The notes under the pieces are model-generated. The model searched no databases, was not told the origin of the DNA, and was given only the letters and a program-made list of their open reading frames with translations. DNA of 64,000 bases from Lithospermum erythrorhizon. Taxonomy: Eukaryota > Streptophyta > Magnoliopsida > Boraginales > Boraginaceae. Both the position numbers and the translations under genes were made by a program. Of the stretch, positions 11,256 through 22,385 are shown in pieces (positions within the stretch are counted from its first letter, which is position 1; every line of letters begins with the position of its first letter). Location: the NCBI GenBank assembly GCA_019722365.1, contig JADFUC010000979.1, forward strand, positions 186,001 to 250,000, in the 5' to 3' direction.

Positions 11256-11852
11256 ATGAAAAAACTGTACAAGAAGTGTACAGTTCATCCAACCCCACCC
11301 CTTATTTCAGACCAGCTTTCTTTATTGCCTGCATCTATCTTAACTCTGACTGTTGCACTTTCTCCAGATGATAGAGAAGTTTTATGTTATCTCCTTTCTT
11401 GTTCGTCAAATAACTATACCAATATAAACAACATCAACAATATCAACAAGAATAACGACCATGCAACTTCTTTCAACTGTTCGTGTTTTACGTGTTATAT
11501 GAGCTTTTGGGTGAGGTGGGATGCCTCACCCAACAGACAACTCATACATGAGATTATTGATGCTTATGAAGATGGATTGAATCGTCGAGTTAAGAAGGAG
11601 AAGAAGAAGAAGAAGATAAGGAGACGAAAGAGTAATAAAAGTAGTGATGATAATGTTGTTATCGAGTCTGGTGAGTTGAATTTAGTTAAGTCTGAGTTGA
11701 ATTTAGTTGAGGAGGAGTTTGTGGAGAGTTGTATTGGTTGTAGTGATGAGGGGGAAGCAGAGGAGGAGGAGGAGTTAGAGGTGGAGAAGAGTTCTTCAAT
11801 TAGGAGATTTGTTAGCTTTGTTGGAGAAAAGATTTGGGGTGTTTGGAAGTAG
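11256..11852 (+). CDS. Intronless plant protein of unknown function, 198 aa
   Basis: A single open frame of 198 codons begins at an ATG behind a TATA-like box. Residues about 17-50 (SDQLSLLPASILTLTVALSP, then DDREVLCYLLSCS) and 73-107 (FNCSCFTCYMSFWVRWDASP, then NRQLIHEIIDAYED) match a small plant family I recall as conserved but functionally uncharacterised. Its hallmarks are the 'SPDDREVLxYLxSC' block and a CxCFxCY..W.RWD..P block with closely spaced cysteines that could bind a metal. Between the blocks lies an Asn/Ile-rich linker. After them come a Lys/Arg-rich stretch (residues 110-127, a possible nuclear signal) and an acidic stretch (152-178). The C-terminus, RRFVSFVGEKIWGVWK, is also typical. 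There is no signal peptide or clear membrane helix. No function is assigned; coding status is well supported by family similarity. Confidence 0.8.
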   Translation: MKKLYKKCTVHPTPPLISDQLSLLPASILTLTVALSPDDREVLCYLLSCSSNNYTNINNINNINKNNDHATSFNCSCFTCYMSFWVRWDASPNRQLIHEIIDAYEDGLNRRVKKEKKKKKIRRRKSNKSSDDNVVIESGELNLVKSELNLVEEEFVESCIGCSDEGEAEEEEELEVEKSSSIRRFVSFVGEKIWGVWK

Positions 11853-13190
11853 TTTGAGATAATTAGGGGGTGAAAACTGAAAAGGGGAAGAATAGGTTAT
11901 TTTTGTGAGGCACAAGAAAATACTATACGATACAACTCCTTATAGTGTATACATCATGCATAACAGTTACATACTAAGTAACCATGATGTCCTCGATAAA
12001 TACAATACAACTTTATAAAGTATCGAGTAACCAAATGAACGAATGGAATATGTAAATGAGGTAGAGGATTTCTTCGGGTCTTAACTCGTCAACCTTACAT
12101 TTTTTGTCTTAGCTTAACTTTATAAATTCTTTATGCTCTGTTTGTAGAACATTACCTCTCCTTACAATGTAAATTATGGGTTTTTTTTTGGATTTCATTT
12201 CCATATATTTTGGCAGTATACTTATGCTAAGCACTATCAATTGATTGGAGTAATTTTTATCATTTAGTTGAGCCACATCCCACTTGATGTTTATCATATT
12301 TGCATCTATGGATTGCAATTCTTCATGAATTAATTTTATGTCTGTCCAAATATTCTGGGTCTTCTTCATTTGTCATTTTCCATAGCCAAACACCTAAGAG
12401 GCACTAATACTCTGAATACCCCTGTTTGGTGTGGTTAGAAACTTCCAAACTAATCAACAATCAAATACAGTAATAATTAGTGTCATTATTCATATAGAAA
12501 GGGGAAGTAGTGTAAATTTATTTTATTGAATTTTTTAAGAATTTGAATGTTGGAATAATTTTTTAATTAGAGTTTTATTTTCAATTAGTACTCTGTTTCT
12601 GCTATATTTATTTTTTTGAATTCTTGGAGAGTGGAAAATGGGAAATGTTTGTGCTAGGATGGATATACAGTAAAGAGACAGCACGGCTTTGTGTTTGGGT
12701 GGGTTGGGGGGAGAGTTCATTTTATTTGGTCATTTTTAATAGCAAGATTTGGTGTTTCTCAAAAAAGAGTCAGGCATAATATATTCAAAGCTGTAACATA
12801 GAGTTGAATCGAGACTCGTATTTATATTGATGATCATTTATTGAAGTTAATCAAAACAAGTCATGCTCGATCAGTTCGATTCTCAATAGTAACGACTTAC
12901 TTGAAACATTCGAGTCATAGAGACATTCGAGCCTAGATCACTAACAATAGTGTCATAGCATTGTTCAAAAAAGGAATTTAGCAAGCATGAGTGCTTCCTG
13001 GCAGAATGGACATTGAACATATTTTAAAAGTTAATTAAAATTACATTAGTACAAATTTAAAGAACATATATGATATACAGGATTACATGTAGTACATGTT
13101 AATTAGGAATTTACGATACATTGATGTATAATTGCAAAGGTTAATGAAAATACAAATTTATAATGTAAGTCTAAAAGATCAGTCAAGTAC
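11853..13190. other. Intergenic region between convergent genes
   Basis: Holds the 3' flank of the 198-aa gene and the 3' flank of the minus-strand kinase. A minus-strand frame at 12109-12369 reads as low-information sequence and matches nothing I know. No repeat or RNA gene is seen. Confidence 0.4.
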
Positions 13191-15463
13191 TCAAGTATGT
13201 ACAGGTATTGATGATGAGCCTATGGGCACACAACCCTTCAAACGATCAAGAATGGCATTTTTGGATATGAGACCTGAATGATGAGTGAGTGGAAGCCCCT
13301 CCTTCACACACTCATCGTATTTCTCGAGAGCTGCCACGATTTCACTGAAATCGGGTCTCTTCGAGGGGTTCTCCGCCCAGCAACGTTTGATCAGGTGCGC
13401 CAGAACTGGTTGACAACTTGGAGGTAATGGTGGCCTTTCATTCTGAAATGGTTTTTGGAAGATAAACAATAATCAGTATAGAATATTAGAATCTCACATC
13501 TTCATTTGTAGAGCAATTTTTGTTAGTGTATCTATCATGTTAAAACTAACTGACGAGTTCTGGAGCACTTATGGAAACAACTTTTTCGAGAAAACCAATC
13601 AGGTTTTAGATTATTAAAAGAACTGTTTCCATACACCCTGTTATACTAGTAGATCATATGGTAAACAAATATGAGTTCCAATGTCTCAAATGATAGAATC
13701 TAACCTTTTCAGCCACAGCAAAAGCAGCTTGAACAGGGGTCATTCCTTGAAATGGAAGCAAAGATGTGGTTAGTTCCCACAGAACAATACCGAAACTATA
13801 AACATCAACTTTCCTCGTATAGGGTTTCTCCCTAATCATCTCGGGAGCCATCCAACGATAAGTTCCCATGTTGCCTTTGGCTTCTTGACACTGCGTTTCA
13901 AGGCAAGAAGTACCAAAATCCGCAACCTTCACGAGCATTTCATCGTTTAAAAGCAAGTTGCTCGATTTGAGATCTCTATGGATTACCCCCTGTGAATGCA
14001 AATACTCCATTCCCCGCGATATATCCAGAGCTAACCTTAGAACTGATTCGATGGAAAGCGAATATGGCTCTTTCTTGTTTAGGTACATCCTTAATGTTCC
14101 CTGTGACATGTATTCAGTAATGATGCAGTATACAGGAGGCTTCTTACAAGCTGCAATGAACTGCATATATCAACATTTTGGAGATTGTAAAGCATGTTAA
14201 TCTTTAATAATTGAAATAAAACTTAGAAATTGATTATATCTTATTCCTTGTTCTTTAGAAATTCATGTTGGTTGTCATAGTTCTAACTAATAAAGTTAAG
14301 CATATTTCTTAAATTTCACCATTCCCTAGTTGATCTCTTAAATTATTCTTCTAGTAAGTTTTAGTCCTGAATCTGTTCTTGTGTAAAGTAAATATTGAAA
14401 AAAAAAAATACACTTACCTTCAAATATTCATATTTTTCATTTACATACCCCTAAATATTGATCATTTCCATTGATTCTTTTTATTTATAGAATTGCACTT
14501 TTTCCATCAATTCCCAAACACAGATTCTATTATTACCTTCAAGTCTCAAAAAGATATATTCCAATCACTAATAATGGAGGAAAGATTCAAATAACATATT
14601 CGAAAATAATCTCCACCACAACAGATTCGAGCAATCAATTAATTGTTGGTTACAGACATTTTTATATTGTTCTAAATTGTTACTGATGAAGGCAGATTAT
14701 TGATAAAGGAACAAAAGAAATATGAACTTTACGAGTTAATTATCGATTTGATCCCAAACAATGAGATAAAGTTACAGTATGGTCTCCGACTATTTTTAGA
14801 CAAAAAAAAAATGAATGAAGGGTACTTTAGGGATCATACTACAACATTTGTGTTACTTTCGAAGACTAATCTGCAACGATATAATTAACATTCATGCAAC
14901 CCGATAGTATTTAATCATCCGAATGTAACTGTTTCTCTTAATCTGGGGACTCTAGTGCAATATGTGTGCTAATTTCAGGAATCATAATAGCTTAATGCCA
15001 TTAGCTCTAAAATTTGCTAAAAAATATGTTGTTCAATTACCTGAACTATGTTAGGATGATAAAGCCTTGAAAGCAAGGCAACTTCAGATTTAAACTGTTG
15101 TTCAAGCAAAGATCTTGTCTCCTCCTTATGAGTAGGAATCCTCACCATCTTCACAGCAACTGCTCTTTGCTTATATATTCCTCTATAAATTCTACTATGT
15201 GCCCCTGAAGCAAACTTATTACCAATAAACAACTGTGAAAGATCAGCTGCCCATTCCTCATCAGAATCCTTATGTGCTTCCCATGTCTCAACATTCTCAG
15301 AATCCAATATCATTGACCAAGAATCCAAACTATCAAACCTTTTCTTCTCCATATTATCTCTATCACTATTGAAATATGTTCTTGATGATGAAGGTGGGTG
15401 TATTGTTAATGGTTTATTCTTCGGTTTTCGAAGCCGAAATGGTTTGAAACATGAACTAGCCAT
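13191..15463 (-). CDS. HT1: Raf-like MAPKKK, HT1 (HIGH LEAF TEMPERATURE 1) type
   Basis: Three exons on the minus strand: 15463-15041, 14160-13705 and 13442-13191, all phase 0 with GT..AG introns, giving 376 residues. Arabidopsis HT1 is about 390. Residues about 80-340 form a complete kinase domain: glycine loop GNKFASGAHSRIYRG (81-95), catalytic Lys105 in AVAVK, Glu127, HRDLKSSN (202-209), DFG (222-224) and APE (246-248). The blocks DLSQLFIGNKFASGAHSRIY and KPPVYCIITEYMSQGTLRMY and the C-terminal ILDRLKGCV tail are characteristic of HT1 rather than other group C Raf-like kinases. In Arabidopsis HT1 is a guard-cell kinase controlling stomatal response to CO2 with MPK4/MPK12. HT1 usually reads HRDLKSNN; here one Asn is Ser, a position that need not harm activity. 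Orthology is inferred from similarity, not synteny. Confidence 0.9.
14161..15040 (-). other. Intron 1 of the HT1-like gene (880 bp)
   Basis: Donor GTAATT and acceptor TATATGCAG on the minus strand. The plus-strand frames at 14471-14888 within it lack recognisable motifs and are treated as chance. Confidence 0.8.
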
Positions 15464-16200
15464 AGGTGAAAATTCAAGAAAATACCTTATTTTGTAGATA
15501 TTATATATTGAAGATGTTAATAAAACGGTGTTTTTTTAGCACACACATTCATAAGGTGTGATTTTCCTTCTGAATGTGTGCATGGATTTCAAGAAATGCA
15601 TGAATTGATTGAGAAACATGGATAATGAATGATGATATGAAGTTGGTTTGAGTTTTCATGAATTTTTTAGTTGCAATAATAAGTTATACGGAGTATTTGA
15701 GTTTCAAGAACTATTAGAGATTTAGAGGAATTGATCAAATGAGTAACTAACAAAAAAGTAGTCATTCATGTTCATTTTTCGGATGTTTCATAGAGAAAAG
15801 ATGAAGCTCATGAAGGATTTAGAAAGAAGAAAAAAAAGTTGAATTCAAGAAGATGTTAAGAGTATAGATAAGGATGGTGAGGAAAATTGAAGCAGAGTGA
15901 ATGAGAAATTGATGAGTGCAAATTGTCCAAGAAAAGGAGGAAGTTTGTGAGAATGCAAAGACTCTTTTCATGATATGAATTATGAAGAAGTAAAGAAAAT
16001 TGTCTGGCTGAGAGAAGTTATTTTCTAGAGTAGAGATTTCAGGGATGTCTCGTGAATTATGGGGGAAGGTTAAGAAAGCTTTTAGAAATGAAACCCCCCA
16101 AGTCTCCTGTTTTAGAATCATTCAATGCAGGGTGATCACATTGTCAAAAGTGCTATCCATTTTACAAGCTCTTTACTATTTTCTAGTTCCTCACTTCCTT
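15464..16200. other. 5' flank of the HT1-like gene
   Basis: AT-rich sequence upstream of the minus-strand ATG at 15463. It probably contains the promoter and 5' untranslated region. I cannot mark a convincing TATA box or other site. No gene is seen. Confidence 0.35.
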
Positions 16201-16690
16201 GATGTTATTGGGCCGGGATATCCCAAAAACCTTCCGATACTTGGCCCGTCATCATGACCCACAAGTGTCGAATCGATGTAGGGGTATAATTTTTTGTTTG
16301 ATATTCGAATGGAACCAAATCGATAACCTGATGAAATATCCAAAATTGGGGTATAAGTCGAACATATCCAAAATTCCAAGCGAAATACTCAAATTTGTAG
16401 ATACGCCAAGGGGCTCGCTCAGCCCCGGACCGAAACCGAGATCGAGTATCCACCCGGTAAGCTATTGGATTTGTTGACGTACAAATATTTTGCCTAATAC
16501 TACTACCCCAGTCATCTCCGGTCTGGGTAGGATTAGTAATAAATTTAGGTCCAAATTTTATGTCGAAATATTCGGACCGGGACCGATAACAACGAGCTTC
16601 CTTGTAATTTTTCACCGGTGTTGCAATCAATTGGAAAGACGACAAAAAAAAAACATAATTTAAAAACAAAAAATGTTCCCCACCCAAACA
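16201..16690. repeat. Repeat-like island of higher GC
   Basis: This patch is richer in GC (GGGCCGGGATATCCC at the left, CCCCGGACCGAAACC near 16425) than its surroundings and has a 160-codon frame on the minus strand (16205-16687) with no recognisable domain. Motifs such as GGACCGGGACCG resemble the subterminal arrays of small DNA transposons, but no terminal repeats or target duplication could be fixed. Confidence 0.3.
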
Positions 16691-17147
16691 ACAAAATTGT
16701 TACCGTTAAGATGGATTAATTCATCATCCACTCTAACAAGGTTAAATAGTCATTTTTCCCTTAACTATGGTTAATTTTCAACTTGTTCCTTAAATTTTAT
16801 CATATTTTCAACCACGCCCGCGAATTTTTATGGTGTTCTCACTTTATCCCCTCATGCACTTTATTACTTTAGGTTTTTAGTCGGCAATCTTTTAAAATGG
16901 TATTTTCACCGCTTAATTGAATAAATAAAATGCTTAAAATAAACCTGCCGTCTTTACTGCCCCTGACCACCACCGTGATCTCAGCACTCGGCATACTTTT
17001 TAACAAATTGCGTCACTTACTCACTCACTCAATCACAGCTTCTTCCCTTCCCGCTTCCCGAATCGCAATTGGATAGAGGAAATGGGTAGAGATCATGATA
17101 GAGGGAAAGAGGGGAGAATCGCGTTAATGGGGGTGGAGGAACTGTAG

Positions 17148-17320
17148 TGGTTGGGGGAGATGGAGTGAAATAGTTATTTTGGTATGATGAGATCAGAAAT
17201 TGAAAATAGAAAAGGGTAGGAGGAAGGAGGTGAAGGATGATGGTGGTGGTTGGGGGAAAGATGGGTGAAATAGTTATTTTGGTATGATAGTGATTAGAAA
17301 TTGAAAGTAGAAAATGGAAG
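17148..17320. repeat. Tandem duplication ~97 bp x 2 upstream of CENH3
   Basis: Two copies share TGGTTGGGGG, GTGAAATAGTTATTTTGG, TATGAT and AGAAATTGAAA.TAGAAAA. They begin near 17148 and 17245. The minus-strand frame across this array (17029-17448) is a translation of purine/pyrimidine-biased repeat and is not called as a gene. Confidence 0.65.
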
Positions 17321-17870
17321 TAGTAAAACTGAGATGTTATACTTATACACACACCCAAACAATGTTTGTTTGGCCTTGAAATTACTATTTTGCCCCTAAT
17401 TTTAAGTATAATAATTGAGAAATTTATATTGAGGGACAAAATGATCATTTCACTTCAAAAAAACACTATTTGAATGTACATATAGTGTTGGTAAAAACAC
17501 CATAAAAAGTTCAACTGAAAAGATAACAAAATTCAAATTACAAGTTGAAAATAAACCATGCTTAAAGAACAACTGGCCTGAGTTGTTATACACATACTGA
17601 AACAGTAAAAGAAAAGGGATTGAAATTACGATTTTACCCCCTTATTTGGAAGTGTAGTGTTTGAGGAAGTTTCACCCAAGAAGGATAAAATGATTATTTT
17701 GTCCCTTTGAAAAAGAGTAGTAATTAGGAAGTTTTATTAAAGGATAAAATTATCGTTTTAAACAAAAAGCTATTTAGGTGTGTAGTGTTGCCCCCAAATT
17801 GGCCCTCTAATAATAGCAAAGTAACAAAAATTGTACCGTTACACTACACAAAAAAGTTGAGGTCTCGAGA

Positions 17871-17877
17871 GCGGGAA
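17871..17877. promoter_or_regulatory. E2F-type site just upstream of CENH3
   Basis: GCGGGAA, whose complement is TTCCCGC, fits the core of the plant E2F site (TTTSSCGC family). It lies 26 bp before the CENH3 ATG, probably in or next to the 5' untranslated region. The Arabidopsis CENH3 promoter is known to carry E2F sites that tie expression to the cell cycle, so the match is meaningful, but a 7-bp match can occur by chance. Confidence 0.45.
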
Positions 17878-17902
17878 TCTTTGAAACCTCAAAGACACAA
17901 AA

Positions 17903-20900
17903 ATGGCTAGACAAAAAACCCCTGCAAAACGTTCTAAAGGCCGCATCACTAAACGCAGTAATAAAAAAACAACCTATGTTTTTGTCCCAATTTATTTGTC
18001 CACTTTTTTTTTCTGTAATTATTTTATAACTCTGATAAATTTGTTTTTTTGTCCCAATTTATTTGTCCACTCTTTGTTTTGTGCAATTATTTTATAATTC
18101 TGAGCAATTTATTTATGTAAACTTGTAGAACTTCCAGCTGCTGGAGCTACTACCTCCGCATCTCCTTCGGTACAACTTCCTAATGCTCTTTATGCATACC
18201 TTTGATTGTATTTTTTCAAAGATAATTTATGTATTTTTTGAATATTTTTTTGTTTTTGTTGAATAGACTCCGCAAAGGAAGAGTCCGAGGAAAAATACTG
18301 GTAAATTATTTTAAATGATTAGTTTTGGATTTGTGGAATTTGGGTTTTTTAACATTATTAGGCTTCGATTTGGGGAATTTGGGTTTTTAAAAATAATATT
18401 TATAGTTTAATTTTAACATTTATTAGGCTTGTACTTAGAGAATTTGGAGTTTGAAGTGATTTTTGAGGTTTTAAAGAAACTGTCTTATAAGCACTGGTAA
18501 ATTGCACTGCAAATGTGTTTATTTATTACTCGCTCCATGCCTAAAAGATCGTCTACTTTACTTTTTCAACTGTCAAAATTAAAAAAAAGAACTTTCGTGT
18601 ATTAATGACTCACTTAATGTTAATGGTAAATTATGGTGGAAAGACTATATTTTGATATATTAGAACAAGATATATTATGCAACATATTAAGCATAAAATT
18701 TGATGTCAAGGTTTAAAAAGTCGAACACATCAAAATTAGGAAGTGGACAATCTTTTGGAGATGGAGGGAGTATAATATTAGTCTGATTTTAAATATTTAG
18801 TTATGGATTAGGGGAAATTACGGGGTTAGCCCTTTTTGGAATGATTTCTGGGGGTTTAAGGAAACTGTTTCATGGTTTTGGATGAAGTTTTTACTACATT
18901 TAGTGTTTCTTTTCGAAATTTCAGAAGGCACACTGCAGAGAAAGAAGTATCGGGCTAGGCCGGGGACAAAAGCACTGCGTGAGATTAGGAAATTCCAGAA
19001 AACTGTACACCTTCTCATTCCTGCTGCACCGTTTATCAGGCTTGTAAGTTCAAGTTATAGAAGAGTTCAATGCATTTATGATTGTGTAGCTTCTTTAAAT
19101 TTTTGCAACTTTGGCACTCCGTATTACAATTTACACTTGATCTGATGAGTCATATATGGAGAATTGAAGATGTTTATTGTGCCATGAAATCTGCATTTAT
19201 TAGAATGATAGATTGTGTTAGTGATCACAAAATGAATAGAGGTAATAATTCGTAATCTCTTTCAAAAGTTGTGAAATAAATGTGGCTTAATTCCTACATT
19301 TAAAAATAGACCACATTAATAGTGTGTGGGCACCTGTAACTCTGTGAGTATACTCTTTTTTTCTGAAATTCGTGGTGCTTCTTGATGTATTGAACTCATT
19401 GAGTGACCCTCCAATTTGTTGCAGTGTACCACCTGAGAGTATACCTCTCTGGTTTCTGAAATTCGTGGTGCTTCTTGATGTATTGAACTCGTTAAGCGAT
19501 TCTCCGATTTGTTGCAGTGTACTTACTATATATATCAATTTAGTTGGCCTTCTCCGAAAGAGCATAATCAGTCAGTCCTAGCTCTAATAAATTGAACGTC
19601 TTTTAATCGCCTTTGACAATGGAAGCCTATTTCTGTTAATAAATTTACATGATTGTAAATTTGTAATAGTCTATACACTTTACACAATGACTTATAATAA
19701 ATACCACTTAGTTATTCCAAGATATTTGAACTAGCTCCTAAAGTAAACTAGCCAGGAGTCGTGGTTAAGATAGTCCTCTTCTGGTTGAAAACTGTCTTAA
19801 TTTTTTCCCTCTTTCTGCATACTTAATAATTTTCACCTCAGTTGGATACTTCATAGTTGCCGCCCTCTGATTGAGAAATCACTAATTCCTCCTGCAATTT
19901 ATATATTCTAATAATATAAAAAATGAAGTGATCTTGAAAGCACAACCAATTCCGGAGCATATCATGCTCAATTATATTTGTTCTGTTAATGTACGGTTTA
20001 CTTATCTTGTCAGTGCAGCTTTTTCTAAGATATCAATGTTTTCATATCACAAATTGAAGTAAACAGCCGTGCACCTTTTCAGGTAAAGGAAATTAGCAAC
20101 TACTATGCACCAAATATCTTTCGCTGGCAAGCCGAAGGTCTGGTTTGTCTTCAGGAGGTATTTGATTATTTAAAATTCAAAATATGGTTACATATGAACA
20201 GTAATATGCCTATCTTCTTAGATATTCAACATTGTGGTTGATTTTGGAAAATCCATTTGTTTCCATGTTAGTGTGTATCCTTGGCGGGTTCTAGTTAATT
20301 CATTGCCCTGAAGTGCTTATGTCATAATTTGGTCAGTTCCTCTCATTGTGTTCTGGCAGATATAGCTTACTGTTTTGCACAAAATGCTGTTTTCTTTTAA
20401 CTATGTAGTGTCCTGCTTTCATATATACTTTTGGCAATATATTTTGCCTAATATCAACTGCTAAGCATGACACTCATAGCAAGGAGCTACCTGAATGATT
20501 TTCAAACGGTATCAGAATGGAATTTCTGGTTTTGTAATAAACATTTGCTTTCCTCTCCACTTATGGATTCAATGTCTTGATTACACAAAACAGGCTTATG
20601 ATGATCTATTAGTTTGAGATATATGCTTCGAGACTGGATACTTAAAAATCTTCACTATGATTTCTAGACTATTCCCTTGTTGAACAACGATAAAAACTAG
20701 AGTTGTTATTAATTTGAACCATGAAATGTTCTAAGAATCTGAGTACTCGAATGACCTCTAAAAGAGAATATCAAAGATGTCCGAGAGCACATCTAATCAA
20801 TCGGTCTGGTTTAACATTCTGAAGAGTTCTCAGGTCCTGTTTGTGATGTCTACACTATCTCTCCCTTGCTGAAAGATGATAAAAACTAGAGTTGTTATTA

Positions 20901-21609
20901 ATAACCAAAATGTAACCATATACCGTTCTAAGAATTTGTGTGCTGGAATGGCTTCTAAAGGAGAATATTAAAGGATATCAGAATGCAATTAAAATCTGTT
21001 GCACCTAAACTTTAATTCAACATTCTTAAATTTCTCAAGTTGCACCTAAACTTTATGTTACTATTGCAGGCAGCAGAGGATTATCTAGTTGCTTTGTTTA
21101 ATGAATCCATGCTATGTGCAATTCATGCAAAGAGAGTTACATTGAGTAAGTCTCCCCTTAACTCTGGATTTTATTCGTCTTTTTATTTCTCTGACTGGGG
21201 TACATTTGTTCCATTTATTTGCAGTCTTTGATTTCATATGTCCTTTAGATACTTTGAAACTGATTTTGTATTTTTTTGTCTTTAGAACTTTGACAACAGC
21301 TGCCTCCATCTTCCAAATCTAAATAAAAAAGACTAATAGATGCTAATGTCAATAGATACTGTAATACTTTTAACCTATTTAAAAACAGTTACAATCTCTA
21401 CTATTCCTGTTACCCTTGGACATCATATTAGAAAAATTACGGGAATTAGTCTTTGATGTGCTATCTGAACTTTCTTCATATTTACCATTATAATAACAGC
21501 TTGGCGAATGTAATTAAGTCGAATCCTTTTTTCTTTTGCTTTGTGATAATCAGTGAAAAAGGATTTCGAGCTTGCACGACGTATTGGAGGGAAAGGCCAA
21601 CTTTGGTGA
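17903..21609 (+). CDS. CENH3: Centromeric histone H3 variant, CENH3
   Basis: Seven exons: 17903-17957, 18129-18169, 18267-18300, 18925-19043, 20083-20157, 21070-21145 and 21554-21609. They sum to 456 bp, 151 residues, with consistent phases and GT..AG borders. The N-tail (1-50) is Lys/Arg/Ser/Pro-rich and does not align with canonical H3, as expected for CENH3. The histone fold (about 51-151) includes YRARPGTKALREIRKFQK, LLIPAAPFIRLVKEI, AAEDYLVALFNESMLCAIHA, KRVTLMKKDFELARRIGGKG and the terminal Trp. Loop 1 (NYYAPNIFRWQAEG) is one residue longer than in canonical H3, a CENH3 hallmark. The protein marks centromeres by replacing H3 in centromeric nucleosomes and recruiting the kinetochore. The usual ending is GGKGxPW; here it is GGKGQLW. 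Exon 4 has a tandem acceptor (see findings). Exon 1 end is the least certain border, because only consensus GT supports it. Confidence 0.92.
17979..18110 (+). repeat. Tandem duplication ~65 bp x 2 in CENH3 intron 1
   Basis: Both copies carry TTTTGTCCCAATTTATTTGT, CCACT and AATTATTTTATAA.TCTGA. First copy about 17979-18043, second 18044-18110. The repeat lies wholly within the intron 17958-18128. Confidence 0.75.
18529..18770. mobile_element. Stowaway-like MITE inside CENH3 intron 3
   Basis: 242 bp with terminal inverted repeats: left CTCGCTCCATGCCTAAAAGA, right (complement) CTCCCTCCATCTCCAAAAGA. It is flanked by TA dinucleotides at 18527-18528 and 18771-18772. CTCCCTCC-type ends and a TA target are the signature of Stowaway (Tc1/mariner-derived) MITEs. 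It sits in the intron between exons 3 and 4 without touching splice sites. Confidence 0.8.
19331..19522 (+). repeat. Tandem duplication ~96 bp x 2 in CENH3 intron 4
   Basis: Copies 19331-19429 and 19430-19522 share GAAATTCGTGGTGCTTCTTG, ATGTATTGAACTC and ATTTGTTGCAGTGTAC. Each copy ends with TTGTTGCAG, which resembles a 3' splice acceptor, but no coding exon follows. Confidence 0.8.
20661..20990 (+). repeat. Diverged duplication (~130 bp, offset ~190) in CENH3 intron 5
   Basis: Segments about 20661-20790 and 20849-20990 share GATAAAAACTAGAGTTGTTA, GTTCTAAGAAT.TG and TCTAAA.GAGAATAT. The first also carries CCTTGTTGAA against CCTTGCTGAA. The copies are more diverged than the other intronic duplications, so this event is older. 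Confidence 0.65.
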
Positions 21610-22125
21610 TAGCTGCATGATTTATTTATCCAAAATTGTATTGCTCTCTAATGTTATAGTCAGAACTCAGAAGGGAAAGTTTGTGATGCTGTAATTGACA
21701 TGAGTAGGTCTTTAGTTTTAGTTAGTACTGAGTAGTATTAGTCTCTTGCTCCAGTTAGTGATCTTATATACTAGTATCTTCCCTGATATAGGGCATTCAA
21801 TGGTGTAGCAAACTCTAGTTCTTTTCTGCGATTAAGTTATGCGAGAACCTACGTTTATTGTCGCCTTGCGATGTATACATTTGTGATAATCATGCGCTTA
21901 TTGAGTCTTAAAAATCCATAATGTAAACAGTGGTCTGGAAAAGGAAAGGGGAAAGAATAAAAGATGTTATCATGCTCTATACTCACTATTGAAAAAATTT
22001 CATTACCTTTTACTTGTTCATATAATTTTTAATGCAGCTTTATTTTAATGTCTTTTGACTTTTATCATAATAAAATTAAGTATTTTTTATCTCCATGATA
22101 AACTAAAATATTTTTTTATAAAGTA
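21610..22125. other. CENH3 3' flank
   Basis: AT-rich sequence following the TGA at 21607-21609; the first part is presumably the 3' untranslated region. No other gene is seen. Confidence 0.4.
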
Positions 22126-22385
22126 CTACATCCATCCCTAAAAGATTGTCAGATTTAACTTTTTCATGATTAAAGATTAACAAACTTTATAATCTTGATT
22201 GACATCCACAAATTTTATTTGAATCAAAATTATCAAGGTAATAGTAATGTATGTTGAAAATTCTACATATTGATATATTTTTTTCAAATAAATATATAAT
22301 CATTCAAAGTTGAATTGAAATTGAAAAAAGTCCGATTCATTAAAATGAAATAATACAAAAGCGTCTCTTTTTAGGGGCCAGAGGA
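22126..22385. mobile_element. Stowaway-like MITE, diverged
   Basis: The left end is CTACATCCATCCCTAAAAGA and the right end (complement) reads TTCCTCTGGCCCCTAAAAAG. Both follow the Stowaway pattern and are near TA dinucleotides. The shared CCCTAAAAaGA core links it with the intron 3 element at 18529. Ends are approximate. Confidence 0.55.

Noticed and set aside
16205..16687. 160-codon minus-strand frame
   Set aside because: Unrecognisable composition over a repeat-like GC island; several competing frames on the other strand.
17029..17448. 139-codon minus-strand frame upstream of CENH3
   Set aside because: It is a translation of a purine/pyrimidine-biased tandem duplication, with Pro/Thr/Ser low complexity and no domain.
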